NCBI GenBank assembly: GCA_003283905.1 | Contig: QBXA01000001.1 | Coordinates: forward strand, 62,001 to 126,000 | Source of the DNA: Pelagibacteraceae bacterium AG-319-F18 | GTDB taxonomy: Bacteria; Pseudomonadota; Alphaproteobacteria; Pelagibacterales; Pelagibacteraceae | DNA length: 64,000 nucleotides | Direction of reading: 5' to 3' | Shown: positions 45,272 through 54,951 of the stretch, piece by piece | Layout: each line of letters opens with the position of its first letter | How positions within the stretch are numbered: the stretch's first letter is position 1 | The notes under the pieces: model-generated | Seen by the model: only the letters and a program-made list of their open reading frames with translations | The model's database searches: none | What the model was told of the DNA's origin: nothing | Position numbers and translations under genes: made by a program

Positions 45272-45775
45272 ATGAATATTATAATTTATACAGTGTTATT
45301 TTTGATCAGTTTATATTTTTTACTTAAATTTTTTGCCAATATTGCTTCAAAAAAAATATCCCAAGGTTTAAGATTATTCTTGTTTGTGGGATTAGTCATT
45401 TTAGCTATTTTATTTGCTGTGGGTGGAAAATTTTTATTATCTTTACCATTAACAATTGTAAGTTTAGCTTTATTAAAACTCAAAGGACTCTCATTATTTC
45501 AATTAATTTCATTATTTAGGCTAATACAAACTCTAAGAAATTCTCAAAGATTTTCGTTTAAAAATAAAAATGCAGTTAATACTTCTTCTATGTCAGTTCC
45601 TGAAGCCTACAAAATACTTAATCTAGATCCAACTAAAAAATTAACTAAGGATGAGGTTAATAAAGCTTATATTAAAATACAAAAAAAAATACATCCTGAT
45701 GTGTCGCCTGAAACTGCAAGACTTTCATCAATAGTAAATGAAGCAAAAGATATAATACTTGATAGTTTAACCTAG
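45272..45775 (+). CDS. Membrane-anchored J-domain protein
   Basis: A 167-residue protein with an N-terminal hydrophobic region (two or three helices to about residue 80) and a C-terminal J-domain with the HPD tripeptide in KIHPDV. It would present clients to DnaK at the membrane, like DjlC- or Tim14-type proteins. It diverges from oligopeptidase B by 15 bases, and its 3' end overlaps the GT9 gene by 4 bases. Confidence 0.82.
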   Translation: MNIIIYTVLFLISLYFLLKFFANIASKKISQGLRLFLFVGLVILAILFAVGGKFLLSLPLTIVSLALLKLKGLSLFQLISLFRLIQTLRNSQRFSFKNKNAVNTSSMSVPEAYKILNLDPTKKLTKDEVNKAYIKIQKKIHPDVSPETARLSSIVNEAKDIILDSLT

Positions 45776-46710
45776 TTCTTAAATTGTTTAATAGTTTTAA
45801 TAACCTCTTCCACAGTTATTAGGTTTGGATCAGCGTTAGTTCCATGAGATATTTTCTCAATGTCATATCCACTTGGCACCATTCGATGATAATTTTGACT
45901 GTAGTCTGTATATGCTTTCGGTGAGTCTAAAAGTATTACGATACTTTTTTTTCCATACTGAGAAGTTATGTGTGAACCAAAAGAGTCATTTCCAACATAC
46001 ATATCTGAAGCACACAGATAGGGAATTAAACTCTTAATATTTTTATTACTTAAAGTAATATAATTTTTTTTATTTAAATTTAATATAATCTCACTTTCAA
46101 TTTCTTTTTCATTAGGACCACAAAGTAGGAAAAAAAAATAATCATCTGACTCATTAAGTTTATTTATAAGTTCTGAAAAATTTTTTGATCCCCATCTAGT
46201 TGTAGGTCCTGATGACCCTGCACCAATTACTATTTTAAATTTACTTTTGTCACATTCATTATAAATCTTATCTAATTTTTCTTTAGTAATAAAAAAATTA
46301 GTTTCTGTAGGACAATTATTAATTTGCAGATAATCCTCAGTCAATTTTTTTGCAGTTTTTACTAAGTGTAAATTTTTCTTTTTAAAAAAATCGTAAATCC
46401 AAACATTCTTAATACCTGCCAATTTTGATGATAAATATAAGCGTATACTTGGATAAAAAATTAATAAATCTCTAAAATTAAAACTCTTTAAAATTTTTGC
46501 TAGACTAAAAACATCAATTAATTTTTTATGATATTGATCAATGTAAAAAACTTTTTCTATTAGAGGGTCATCAGCAAGTGCTGCCTCTAAATTTTTACAT
46601 AAAGTTATAATTGTTACAGGACCATTTTTTTTTGCAATTTGATGACAGTAAGATAGATGAAGTAGATTTGCCCCTAAACCCACATAACTTAAGTAAATAC
46701 CTGTTTTCAT
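45772..46710 (-). CDS. Glycosyltransferase family 9 (heptosyltransferase-like)
   Basis: A 312-residue GT-B enzyme resembling ADP-heptose:LPS heptosyltransferases. The IGAGSSGPTTRWGSKNFSELI nucleotide-binding loop and YVGNDSFGSHI near the C-terminus are typical. Its acceptor is not evident and no LPS-core operon surrounds it. Confidence 0.75.
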   Translation of the reverse strand: MKTGIYLSYVGLGANLLHLSYCHQIAKKNGPVTIITLCKNLEAALADDPLIEKVFYIDQYHKKLIDVFSLAKILKSFNFRDLLIFYPSIRLYLSSKLAGIKNVWIYDFFKKKNLHLVKTAKKLTEDYLQINNCPTETNFFITKEKLDKIYNECDKSKFKIVIGAGSSGPTTRWGSKNFSELINKLNESDDYFFFLLCGPNEKEIESEIILNLNKKNYITLSNKNIKSLIPYLCASDMYVGNDSFGSHITSQYGKKSIVILLDSPKAYTDYSQNYHRMVPSGYDIEKISHGTNADPNLITVEEVIKTIKQFKN

Positions 46711-46758
46711 AAATTTTTATTCATTTTTTTTTAAATTATATTATGCTTTAATAAATTT

Positions 46759-47622
46759 ATGAGTTTAATTAAAGGCATATATGCCGCTTCAATGTCGGTG
46801 TTAAATGATAATTTGACATTAAATGTATCAAAAACAATCAGGCATGCTGAAAAATTAATTGATAATGGTTGTCATGGAGTTGCAATGTTTGGAAGCACTG
46901 GACAAGCTCAACTCATACCAATTTCAGAAAAAATTGAATTATTAAATTATTTATCAAAAAGTAATTATAAAGATAAATTCATAATAGGAACAGGACTGAA
47001 TTCATTAGGTGAAACTATAAATTTAATGAAAGTTGCTCAGTCATTAAGTTTTAAAAAATTTTTAATCATGCCGCCGGCGTTCTATAGGTTTAGAGATATC
47101 GATGTAATTAACTATTATTCAAAGATTTTAGAAAAAGTTCCAGAATGTAAAATAATACTCTATAATTTTGAAAAGTTATGTGGCTACATGTTTAGTGTGG
47201 AATGCGTAAAAGAATTGGTAAAAAAATTTCCAAAACAAATTATTGGAGTTAAAGATAGTTCATACAACTTATTTGAAAATTTAAAATTAGATAATTTTTC
47301 AGTCTTGCCAGGCTCAGAGTCTAAACTATTAAAAGGTCTTGAACTGGGATGTTCAGGGATAATTACAGCAACCTGTAACATCTCATCTGAGATGGCGAGA
47401 AAGGTTTATGATGATTTTTTTAATGGAAAAGAACAAACTATAAATCAAAAGCTTTGCGATGTTAGAAATACATTTGAAAAATATAATTTAATATCAGCAC
47501 TTCATTCTTATTATTCAAAAAAAGACCCTATTTATAGAAATGTTTTACCACCATTATCAATTTTAAATTCTGAAGATAAAAAAGAGTTGACTAATAATTT
47601 AGAAAAATTAAATTTTCTATAA
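46759..47622 (+). CDS. Dihydrodipicolinate synthase/N-acetylneuraminate lyase family aldolase
   Basis: A 287-residue (beta/alpha)8 Schiff-base aldolase. The catalytic lysine is in IIGVKDSS (about residue 161) and the tyrosine in IILYNF. The substrate loop reads GSTGQ rather than the DapA GTTGE, so it is more likely a sugar-acid or 2-keto-acid aldolase than the true DapA. It precedes cfa by 18 bases, apparently in one transcript. Confidence 0.78.
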   Translation: MSLIKGIYAASMSVLNDNLTLNVSKTIRHAEKLIDNGCHGVAMFGSTGQAQLIPISEKIELLNYLSKSNYKDKFIIGTGLNSLGETINLMKVAQSLSFKKFLIMPPAFYRFRDIDVINYYSKILEKVPECKIILYNFEKLCGYMFSVECVKELVKKFPKQIIGVKDSSYNLFENLKLDNFSVLPGSESKLLKGLELGCSGIITATCNISSEMARKVYDDFFNGKEQTINQKLCDVRNTFEKYNLISALHSYYSKKDPIYRNVLPPLSILNSEDKKELTNNLEKLNFL

Positions 47623-47640
47623 AAAAAAATGGTAATTTAA

Positions 47641-48831
47641 ATGCAACTAGCAAGATTTTTAAATTCTATATTTAAGAAAGATGGTTTTATTTTAGTTGAT
47701 GCAAATTTAAAAAATTACATTATTGGAACACCAAAAAATGATAATCCAATTAAGTTAAAAATTTTAAATAAAAATCTCCATTACAAATTATTATTCCATC
47801 CAGACCTTTATTTTGGAGAGGCTTATACTAATGGAGAAATTATAATAGAAAATGGAAGTCTTACTGATTTTTTAGATTTAGCATTAATGAATTTTGGGAG
47901 AAATGATCTAAATTTTTTTAGTTATTTAATAAATAGACTAAGAGGTTCTTATAGGTACTTGACGAATTTTAACTTCATAAAAAAATCAAAAATGAATGTT
48001 TCCCATCATTATGATATCTCGGATGAGCTTTATGATTTATTTTTGGATCCAAAAAGACAATATTCTTGTGCATATTTTAAAGATGAAAACGATTCTTTAG
48101 AAACAGCACAAAACAATAAGATTCAACACATTATAAAGAAACTTAATATTAAACCTAAGCAAAAAGTACTTGATATAGGTTGTGGTTGGGGGTCATTAGC
48201 AATTGATATTGCTAAAAGCGCTAATTGTGAAGTAACAGGTATAACTTTGTCTGAAAATCAATTCAGGTATTGTCAAAAAAAAGCTAAAGAACTTAATTTA
48301 GAAAATCAAATAAAATTCAAATTAGTTGATTATAGAGAGCTTGACGAAAAATTTGATAGAATAGTCAGTGTTGGAATGTTTGAGCATGTAGGTAGAAAGT
48401 TTTATAAAAAGTTTTTTAAACAAGTTAATAAATTGCTTAAAGATGATGGAATTTCTTTAATTCATACAATTGGATCAGTAAATCCACCAAGAGATCCACA
48501 TCCTTGGATAACTAAATATATTTTTCCAGGCGGATATACTCCAAGTTTAAGTGAAGTTACTACACCTATTGAGAAAGCAGGTTTAATCGTTGCTGATGTA
48601 GAGGTATTAAAGCTTCATTATTCACATACACTTAGACATTGGAAAGAAAATTGTATTAAAAATAGAGAAAAAATTATTCAAATGTTTGATGAAAAGTTTT
48701 TTAAGATGTGGGAATTCTATTTAGCTGGATGTGAAATGGCATTTAAGTGGGGAGATCAGGTTGTATATCAGTTTCAACTGACAAAAAATTATACATCAAC
48801 ACCTGTTACAAGAGACTATATTTATCAATAA
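47641..48831 (+). CDS. cfa: Cyclopropane-fatty-acyl-phospholipid synthase
   Basis: A 396-residue SAM-dependent enzyme that adds a methylene bridge to unsaturated acyl chains in membrane lipids. An N-terminal lipid-binding domain (about residues 1-110) precedes the methyltransferase core: SHHYDISDELYDLFLD, the SAM motif VLDIGCGWGSLA and VSVGMFEHVG. Complete length. Confidence 0.92.
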   Translation: MQLARFLNSIFKKDGFILVDANLKNYIIGTPKNDNPIKLKILNKNLHYKLLFHPDLYFGEAYTNGEIIIENGSLTDFLDLALMNFGRNDLNFFSYLINRLRGSYRYLTNFNFIKKSKMNVSHHYDISDELYDLFLDPKRQYSCAYFKDENDSLETAQNNKIQHIIKKLNIKPKQKVLDIGCGWGSLAIDIAKSANCEVTGITLSENQFRYCQKKAKELNLENQIKFKLVDYRELDEKFDRIVSVGMFEHVGRKFYKKFFKQVNKLLKDDGISLIHTIGSVNPPRDPHPWITKYIFPGGYTPSLSEVTTPIEKAGLIVADVEVLKLHYSHTLRHWKENCIKNREKIIQMFDEKFFKMWEFYLAGCEMAFKWGDQVVYQFQLTKNYTSTPVTRDYIYQ

Positions 48832-48859
48832 ATTATTGATAGAAATACGTTTCTTAAAC

Positions 48860-49996
48860 ATGAAAAAATCAAAAAAAAAGAAAAATTCAGCTAAAAAGAA
48901 AAGTCCAGCTAAAAAGAAAAATTCAGCTAAAAAGAAAAGTCCAGTAAAAAAAACAAAAAAAAACAAAACAAAATTTTTTAAAGCTCAAAAAATTAAAAAA
49001 GAAAATTTCATTTTAAAGATAATTAATTTTCAAAACTCTTTAAAACCTGAAATTAAGTTAAAAATAAATTTTAGCTTAGAAAAATATATACAAGCATTCT
49101 TTGATAAAATTGCAAATACAATATTTGAATATAAAACTTTAAAAAAAGATGAGGCAAGAAGATTAAAATTAGAAAAACAAGAAAATGAAAGATCAGAAAA
49201 AATTGAACTTGAAAATATAAAGCAAAAAGATGAAGAATTAAAAACTAAATTAAAAGAACAAGCATTAAAAGATGAAATTAAATTAGAAAAACAGAGGACA
49301 AAAGACATCAAGCTTTTTTTAAGAAAAGAACAAGCATTGTTAAGAATCGAACAAGCTGAAAAACAAAAACAATTTTTAAAACAATTAAGATTAGAAAAAC
49401 AAATTGATAAATTTAGAATTAGAGAAGTTAAAGAACTTGAAAAGCTTGAAAGAATATCACTAAAAGAAAAAAGAGATGATTATGCTGGATTACAGCAAAG
49501 AATAGAAAAATTAAAAGAAAAATATCGAATTATTAGAGATCAAAAAATTAGAGAAAGAGTAGAGGCTTTAGGAGTAAAAATTCAAGGGAATGAAGATAGA
49601 GAAACATTATTACAAAAAGAGAAAGAATATACTATTGCAAGACAAAAAATAGAATTTGCTCTTGAAAGTTTTTATAGAAGTGCAAGTAGTTTGGTGTTTC
49701 AATTAAATAAACGTCATATTACACGACACATGTCAATATTTCGATGTATTGATAGAAGATTTGAGACTGGAGAGATTTTTATAAAATGGGACGAGTCGAT
49801 AGATGAAGAGTGGTTATTATTAATTTATATAAAAAATAACTCACCAGATGAGGGTATAGTTATTGAAGATAAAACCAATCCTGAGAAAAATATTTCTCAT
49901 GAGTTTAAAAACAATGAAATTTTTAAAGCTTCCGATATAATGGTTGACTCACTCACACAGCTAATAGCTAGAAAAAGAGCAAAAAATAATAATTAA
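48860..49996 (+). CDS. Lysine-rich coiled-coil protein of unknown function
   Basis: I do not recognise this 378-residue protein. The N-terminus holds a lysine-rich tandem repeat (units like KKNSAKKKSPA twice), resembling histone-H1-like or S/T-A-K-P tails. Next comes a long charged helical stretch, probably coiled coil (about residues 90-260, EKQ-rich). The last part is globular (FRCIDRRFETGEIFIKWDE). It might bind DNA, RNA or the cell envelope. The ATG at 48860 is used in place of TTG 48836. Confidence 0.7.
   Translation: MKKSKKKKNSAKKKSPAKKKNSAKKKSPVKKTKKNKTKFFKAQKIKKENFILKIINFQNSLKPEIKLKINFSLEKYIQAFFDKIANTIFEYKTLKKDEARRLKLEKQENERSEKIELENIKQKDEELKTKLKEQALKDEIKLEKQRTKDIKLFLRKEQALLRIEQAEKQKQFLKQLRLEKQIDKFRIREVKELEKLERISLKEKRDDYAGLQQRIEKLKEKYRIIRDQKIRERVEALGVKIQGNEDRETLLQKEKEYTIARQKIEFALESFYRSASSLVFQLNKRHITRHMSIFRCIDRRFETGEIFIKWDESIDEEWLLLIYIKNNSPDEGIVIEDKTNPEKNISHEFKNNEIFKASDIMVDSLTQLIARKRAKNNN
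48870..48945 (+). repeat. Tandem repeat encoding a lysine-rich tail
   Basis: A unit of about 36 bp coding for KKNSAKKKSPAK occurs nearly twice in tandem (AAAATTCAGCTAAAAAGAAA appears as a repeated core), in frame inside the coiled-coil gene. It gives the protein its lysine-rich N-terminus and may vary in copy number. Confidence 0.6.
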
Positions 49997-50026
49997 TTTT
50001 TTATCAATAATTAAGTAATATTTAGA

Positions 50027-50320
50027 ATGTTTTTTGGAACATTCACATTAATTATTTTATATTTAATTTTGAGATATATTTTAGCTTGGATCACTTATTT
50101 TAATAATTTAGATACTAGACTTGGTAATTACACTTGGCGCTGGAGTTATGACTATCATGTTGTAGGCGAAAGAGATATATCTGATTTAGATGAAAAAGCT
50201 TTTGTCAGGCTTAGAAGAAAAAAAAATAAAATAATCACTTTAATGTATTCGGTTGTAATGATTATGTTTATTGTTTCTATGTCTTTATTAAGTAAATTTT
50301 TGATATTTTTTACAAGTTAG
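50027..50320 (+). CDS. Small membrane protein of unknown function
   Basis: A 97-residue protein with one hydrophobic helix at each end (about residues 3-23 and 70-93) and a charged central loop (DTRLGNYTWRWSYDYHVVGERD). I do not recognise the family. It follows the coiled-coil gene by 30 bases and converges with the DUF393 gene with an 11-base overlap. The open frame and spacing support a real gene. Confidence 0.6.
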   Translation: MFFGTFTLIILYLILRYILAWITYFNNLDTRLGNYTWRWSYDYHVVGERDISDLDEKAFVRLRRKKNKIITLMYSVVMIMFIVSMSLLSKFLIFFTS

Positions 50321-50663
50321 TTTTAAGTTGTTTTTTATTTTTTAAATATAAAAAATAAGCAACAATTTCGTAACCAATTTTAAAAATTGTAAAAATTATT
50401 GTAAGTTTAAAAAAAGAATACAAAAGTTTGTATTTTGGAATTTTTTTCCAAACTAATAAAAAAGCTTCTGCTCCTCCAATAATTTTATTTCCATCTTTAA
50501 CATGCATTCTTCTTAAAAGTTCCTTATCATTTTTGAAAGTCTCTATTTCTGTATTTGAATTGTTTGTTATATCAACCCAATCAATTTCTTTAATATTTTC
50601 TTTTTTATATAAATTGATTTCAGCTCTACAGATTTTACAAGAGTTATTAAAGTAAACTTTCAT
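50310..50663 (-). CDS. DUF393 (DCC-type thiol-disulfide) protein
   Basis: A 117-residue protein with the N-terminal redox-like motif YFNNSCKICRAEI (CxxC at about residues 9-12) and a later GGAEAFLLVWKKIP. This matches the DUF393/DCC family, thioredoxin-like proteins of undetermined role. The C-terminus has a hydrophobic, probably membrane-associated helix. Confidence 0.7.
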   Translation of the reverse strand: MKVYFNNSCKICRAEINLYKKENIKEIDWVDITNNSNTEIETFKNDKELLRRMHVKDGNKIIGGAEAFLLVWKKIPKYKLLYSFFKLTIIFTIFKIGYEIVAYFLYLKNKKQLKTNL

Positions 50664-50752
50664 TATTTAAAGTTTTTTACATATAAGATTTAAAATTGTA
50701 CATGCGTAAAATGGTACATTGAAAAATTTACACAAACAACTATGTATTATCC

Positions 50753-52165
50753 ATGAGCAATTTTTTTGATAAATCAGATTTGACTAGAAAAGACGTTGAT
50801 GAAATAGTTTCCGATACTTTAAAGAATTGTGATGATGGTGAATTATATTTTGAGGACTCTAAATCAGAGTCAATCGTGCTAGATGATAATAAAATTAAAA
50901 GCTCAAATTATAGTTCCGATCTTGGTTTTGGATTTAGAGCTATTTCTGATGAGGTTGTTGCTTATTCCCATTCTAATGAAATATCAAAAGACTCATTAAA
51001 AAATTCTGCAAAAAGTCTTCAATCTACTCTTAAGTCGATAAAAGGAATTTATAATCATGAAATTCCTAAAACTAATAATAAATTTTATGATGATATTAAT
51101 CCAATCGAACAAAAAACGTTAGATGCAAAACTAGAAGTTCTTAATAAAGTAAATGACTATTTACGAAAAAAAGACTCAACAGTAAAGCAGGTTACGGCTA
51201 GTTTTAGTGGAGAAAAAAAATCTATTGAAATAATTCGATCTGGTGGTGAAGCTTTAACGGATGTTCGTCCTTTAATTAGATTTAACGTTTCTGTAATGCT
51301 TGAAAAAAATGGAAGAAAAGAAACAGGCGTTTATGGTATAGGTGGAAGACAGTCCTACGACGATTATTTAAAAAATGATAATTGGAAGAATGTTTGTGAA
51401 GAGGCGTTAAGAATTGCTTCAGTTAATTTAGATAGTAAGCCAGCTCCAGCAGGTGAAATGAAAGTTGTTTTAGGCCCAGGTTGGCCAGCCATATTAATTC
51501 ATGAGGCTATTGGCCATGGATTAGAGGGTGATTTTAATAGAAAAAAAACATCTGCATTTCATGATTTAATGGGTCAAAAAGTTGCTAGCGAGGGAGTTAC
51601 AATCGTCGATGATGGAACTATAGATAAAAGAAGAGGTAGCTTGACTATTGATGATGAGGGTACTCCTACAGAAAGAACAGTTTTAATCGAAAATGGAATT
51701 TTAAAAAACTTCATGCAAGATAGATTAAATGCAAGACTGATGAATACTAAATCTACAGGAAGTGGAAGAAGAGAAAGTTATAAACATATTGTTCTACCCA
51801 GAATGAGAAACACAATGATGTTGAGTGGAAAACAAACCCAAGATGAAATGATTAAGTCAGTTGACAAAGGAATATTTGCCGTCAGCTTTGGAGGAGGGCA
51901 AGTAGATATTACATCTGGAAAATTTGTTTTTAATTGTACTGAAGCTTATGAAATAAATAATGGAAAAATTGGTTCACCAATAAAGGGCGCAACTTTAATA
52001 GGAGATGGCCCTTCTATCTTAAAAGAAGTATCAATGGTTGGAAACGATATGATGATGGACCCAGGTATCGGAACTTGTGGTAAAGCAGGTCAGGGTGTTC
52101 CAGTTGGAGTAGCACAACCTTCAATTCTTATAGATAAAATGACTGTTGGTGGAACAAAACTATAA
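50753..52165 (+). CDS. tldD: Metalloprotease TldD
   Basis: A 470-residue catalytic subunit of the TldD/PmbA (TldE) peptidase. The zinc-site HEAIGHGLEGDF is near residue 247. TldD-TldE unfold and degrade small peptides and in E. coli process microcin B17 and the CcdA antitoxin. It sits 3 bases from pmbA. A direct repeat of GTACAT, 16 bases apart, is upstream (50698 and 50714). Confidence 0.93.
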   Translation: MSNFFDKSDLTRKDVDEIVSDTLKNCDDGELYFEDSKSESIVLDDNKIKSSNYSSDLGFGFRAISDEVVAYSHSNEISKDSLKNSAKSLQSTLKSIKGIYNHEIPKTNNKFYDDINPIEQKTLDAKLEVLNKVNDYLRKKDSTVKQVTASFSGEKKSIEIIRSGGEALTDVRPLIRFNVSVMLEKNGRKETGVYGIGGRQSYDDYLKNDNWKNVCEEALRIASVNLDSKPAPAGEMKVVLGPGWPAILIHEAIGHGLEGDFNRKKTSAFHDLMGQKVASEGVTIVDDGTIDKRRGSLTIDDEGTPTERTVLIENGILKNFMQDRLNARLMNTKSTGSGRRESYKHIVLPRMRNTMMLSGKQTQDEMIKSVDKGIFAVSFGGGQVDITSGKFVFNCTEAYEINNGKIGSPIKGATLIGDGPSILKEVSMVGNDMMMDPGIGTCGKAGQGVPVGVAQPSILIDKMTVGGTKL

Positions 52166-52168
52166 ATT

Positions 52169-53485
52169 ATGATTAAAGATCAAGAGTATTTAAAATCCAA
52201 AGCTTCCTATTGTTTAGATTTAGCTAAAAAACTTGGAGTAACTGACGCAAGTGTAACTGTCGGAAATTCAATTTCAGAGACAGTAAGTTTTAGAAATAAA
52301 GTTTTAGATGAGTCTAATAGATCTGATAGTTTGGCAGTAAGCATTGACACTTATTTAGGTAAAAAAAAATCATCAATATCTTCTTCAAATTTATTGGAAG
52401 AAAATTTGAAAATATTAATTGAAAAATGTTTTGAAACTACAAAAATTACTCCTGAGGATGAATTTAATTCTCTGCCAGATAAAGAGTTATTAGCAAAAAA
52501 TGTTAAAGATCTGAATTTGTATGATCAATCTCATATAGAAAATGAAAAAAAAATTGACTATTTAAAAGAATTAGAGGAAATAGCATCAATTGATAATAAA
52601 ATTATAAACACAGAGTCAGGTTTTACAGAAAATAAATCAAATTTTATCCTAGCTAATAGTGATGGTTTTTGTAACGGATACAAATCGTCATCATTTACAG
52701 CTTCTTGTGTTGCTGTTGCAAAAGATGATAATAGCATGGAAAGAGATTATGAATTTACAAGTAAATGTCACTTAAATGATATCTCTAATCCTTTAGAACT
52801 TGGAAAAATTGCAGCTGAACAAACTATAAAAAAACTTAGCCCTAAAAAAATTGGTAGTGATAAGTTAAGTATTATTTTTGATAAAAGAATTTCAAAAGGA
52901 TTTCTTAGCTCTTTTGCAGGTGCAATTTCAGCATCATCTATTGCAAGAGGAACATCGTTTCTTAAAGATAAATTAAACCAACAAATTTTTTCAAATTCAA
53001 TTAACGTAATCGATAAACCTGATTTGATTAAAGGTATGGGCTCAAAGTGTTTTGATTCTGAGGGAGTTAAAACAGATACATTAAAATTAGTAAGCAATGG
53101 AATTCTAAACAATTACCTGGTCGATACATATAATGGAAAAAAATTAAACTTAAAATCAAACGGAAGATGTGGAGGAAGTACTAATCTATATTTTGAAAAT
53201 GGAAATATCGATTTTGATAATTTACTAAAAAGCCACTCTAAAATTTTGTACGTAACCGAAACTATAGGTCATGGAGCAAATCTTGTAACCGGTGATTATT
53301 CAGTTGGTGCTACTGGTTTTTTAGTTGAAGATGGTAAATTTAAATATCCAGTAAATGAAATAACAATAGCTGGAAACTTTAAAGAAATGTTTAAAAATAT
53401 TACATTAGCGAATGATCTAGAATTTAAATACTCAGTGAATTCACCCACTATGATGATTGATGGTATGACTGTCGCTGGTAAATGA
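52169..53485 (+). CDS. pmbA: TldE/PmbA, non-catalytic TldD partner
   Basis: A 438-residue homologue of TldD that lacks the HExxxH metal site but keeps the fold and GHGANLVTGDYSVGATGF near the C-terminus. It forms the heterodimer with TldD, whose gene ends 3 bases before. Its stop overlaps a possible 28-codon ORF. Confidence 0.93.
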   Translation: MIKDQEYLKSKASYCLDLAKKLGVTDASVTVGNSISETVSFRNKVLDESNRSDSLAVSIDTYLGKKKSSISSSNLLEENLKILIEKCFETTKITPEDEFNSLPDKELLAKNVKDLNLYDQSHIENEKKIDYLKELEEIASIDNKIINTESGFTENKSNFILANSDGFCNGYKSSSFTASCVAVAKDDNSMERDYEFTSKCHLNDISNPLELGKIAAEQTIKKLSPKKIGSDKLSIIFDKRISKGFLSSFAGAISASSIARGTSFLKDKLNQQIFSNSINVIDKPDLIKGMGSKCFDSEGVKTDTLKLVSNGILNNYLVDTYNGKKLNLKSNGRCGGSTNLYFENGNIDFDNLLKSHSKILYVTETIGHGANLVTGDYSVGATGFLVEDGKFKYPVNEITIAGNFKEMFKNITLANDLEFKYSVNSPTMMIDGMTVAGK

Positions 53486-53568
53486 TATGTGTAGATTTGT
53501 TTGTGGGGCCAAGACTTGAAGCTGGTTGGATAAGTGCCAATAATCTTTATAAAAAAATTATTAAATAA
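53482..53568 (+). CDS. Possible small ORF after pmbA (28 residues)
   Basis: ATG at 53482 overlaps the pmbA stop (ATGA) and runs 28 codons to TAA at 53568. The product has a MICVDLFVGPRLEAGWISA start and a basic end. It ends 2 bases from the next gene's stop. The stop/start overlap is the same kind used by neighbouring operons, but the ORF is short and unrecognised; it could be a decayed gene. Confidence 0.3.
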   Translation: MICVDLFVGPRLEAGWISANNLYKKIIK

Positions 53569-53570
53569 AT

Positions 53571-54251
53571 TTATTTAAATTTTTTAACTCTATACTCCCA
53601 GTTTCCCATTCGAGAATAAGCAACTTTAAGAATTAAAGCATTTTTTTTATCGAACCAAATATCAAAGTTTAATCTTTTATCTTTAGGAAGAGACATATCT
53701 TTTGAAGTTAATTTAAAGTGCTCTACTTCATATAATTTTCCATATAATTCGATTTTTTTTTTTCCAATAAAAGTAACAACTTGTTCCTTAATACTTCCAG
53801 AAATTGGACTTATTTGAGAGTTTGTTTGAAGAATTTTATGACTCCACCAATTTCCAATCACGTTTTCTATTGATGCGCTACCTGTGTAAGATGATCCTTT
53901 AATATCGTATTTATTTTCTTTTTCATTTAACTTTAGTTGAACATATTTATCTTTTTTATTTTGACGAGTCTTTGAATTAAAAGAAATCAATTTATCTTTA
54001 ATATATTTTTCCTCACCAAAACTCTCTACTTCGAAAATAGTTGCTCCAAATAATTTAACAGTAAATTTTAATTGATTTGTGACCGTTGTATTCTCAGAGT
54101 CTTTCTTAAAAAAATAGTAATTGTAACCAATTACTTCACCATCCCTTAAAATTTCCATCTCTATTTTATTAAACTTATTATAGTGAGTCATATGAGCTTC
54201 ACTATTAAAAGAATATATTGAGAAAAATATGAACAATAAGAATTTTTTCAT
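53571..54251 (-). CDS. Exported protein of unknown function (DUF6134-like)
   Basis: A 226-residue protein with an N-terminal signal peptide (to about residue 20, ending near SEAH) and a beta-rich mature part. WWSHKILQTNSQISPISG and YEVEHFKLTSKD suggest the DUF6134-type periplasmic family; I am not certain of that family. No catalytic motif is seen. The ATG at 54251 is preferred over TTG at 54254. Confidence 0.6.
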   Translation of the reverse strand: MKKFLLFIFFSIYSFNSEAHMTHYNKFNKIEMEILRDGEVIGYNYYFFKKDSENTTVTNQLKFTVKLFGATIFEVESFGEEKYIKDKLISFNSKTRQNKKDKYVQLKLNEKENKYDIKGSSYTGSASIENVIGNWWSHKILQTNSQISPISGSIKEQVVTFIGKKKIELYGKLYEVEHFKLTSKDMSLPKDKRLNFDIWFDKKNALILKVAYSRMGNWEYRVKKFK

Positions 54252-54303
54252 CAAATCATTACTTTAATAGACTTTAATTTTAAAAGAAGTAATTTATTTA
54301 AAA

Positions 54304-54951
54304 ATGTTTTTAAAAATTAAAAATATACCAAAAGTACCTTGGAGTTCAGATAAACCACTAAATTTTAAACCAAAAATTTCAACATTTATTTTTTTATGCT
54401 TTGGATTAACCTTATTTGGCTTGGGAGAGGGTTTGTTAATTGTATCATTATCAGGAGCTTCACCGTGGTCAGTTTTAGCCCAAGGTATTTCTATAAAATC
54501 GGGACTTTCTGTTGGACTTCTTACATTTATTATAAGTATCTCTGCTTTAATTTTATGGATACCATTAAATCAGAAACCAGGAATAGGAACTATTCTTAAT
54601 GCTTTAATTGTTGCTGTAATGATTGATATTTGTATAAAATTTTTACCTTCTCCAGAAAATTATCTTTCTCAAATTTTATTAGGAGCTATCGCTGTGTTGA
54701 TAGTTGGTTTAGGGGGAGGTATTTATCTAATTGCAAATTTAGGAGCAGGACCAAGAGATGGATTAATGGTAGGACTTCAAATAAAAACAAATTTACCTAT
54801 TGCAGCAGTTAGGGCCTCTATGGAAATAACTGTGGTTTGTGTTGGATGGTATCTTGGTGGAATAGTTGGGATTGGAACTTTATTATTTGCTTTTGGAATT
54901 GGCCCTTGTGTTGCTCTAGGTTTGTTTTTAGTAAATAAAATTTTTAATTAG
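54304..54951 (+). CDS. YczE/YitT-type membrane protein
   Basis: A 215-residue protein with about five or six helices. The GASPWSVLAQGIS and GGGIYLIANLGAGPRDGLMVGLQ repeats are hallmarks of the YczE/YyaS family, whose function is undefined. The 3' end overlaps typA by 4 bases. Confidence 0.75.
   Translation: MFLKIKNIPKVPWSSDKPLNFKPKISTFIFLCFGLTLFGLGEGLLIVSLSGASPWSVLAQGISIKSGLSVGLLTFIISISALILWIPLNQKPGIGTILNALIVAVMIDICIKFLPSPENYLSQILLGAIAVLIVGLGGGIYLIANLGAGPRDGLMVGLQIKTNLPIAAVRASMEITVVCVGWYLGGIVGIGTLLFAFGIGPCVALGLFLVNKIFN

Noticed and set aside
48836-48859. Earlier TTG start for the coiled-coil protein
   Set aside because: The eight added residues are hydrophobic and unlike the lysine-rich tail, and ATG at 48860 is the better start.
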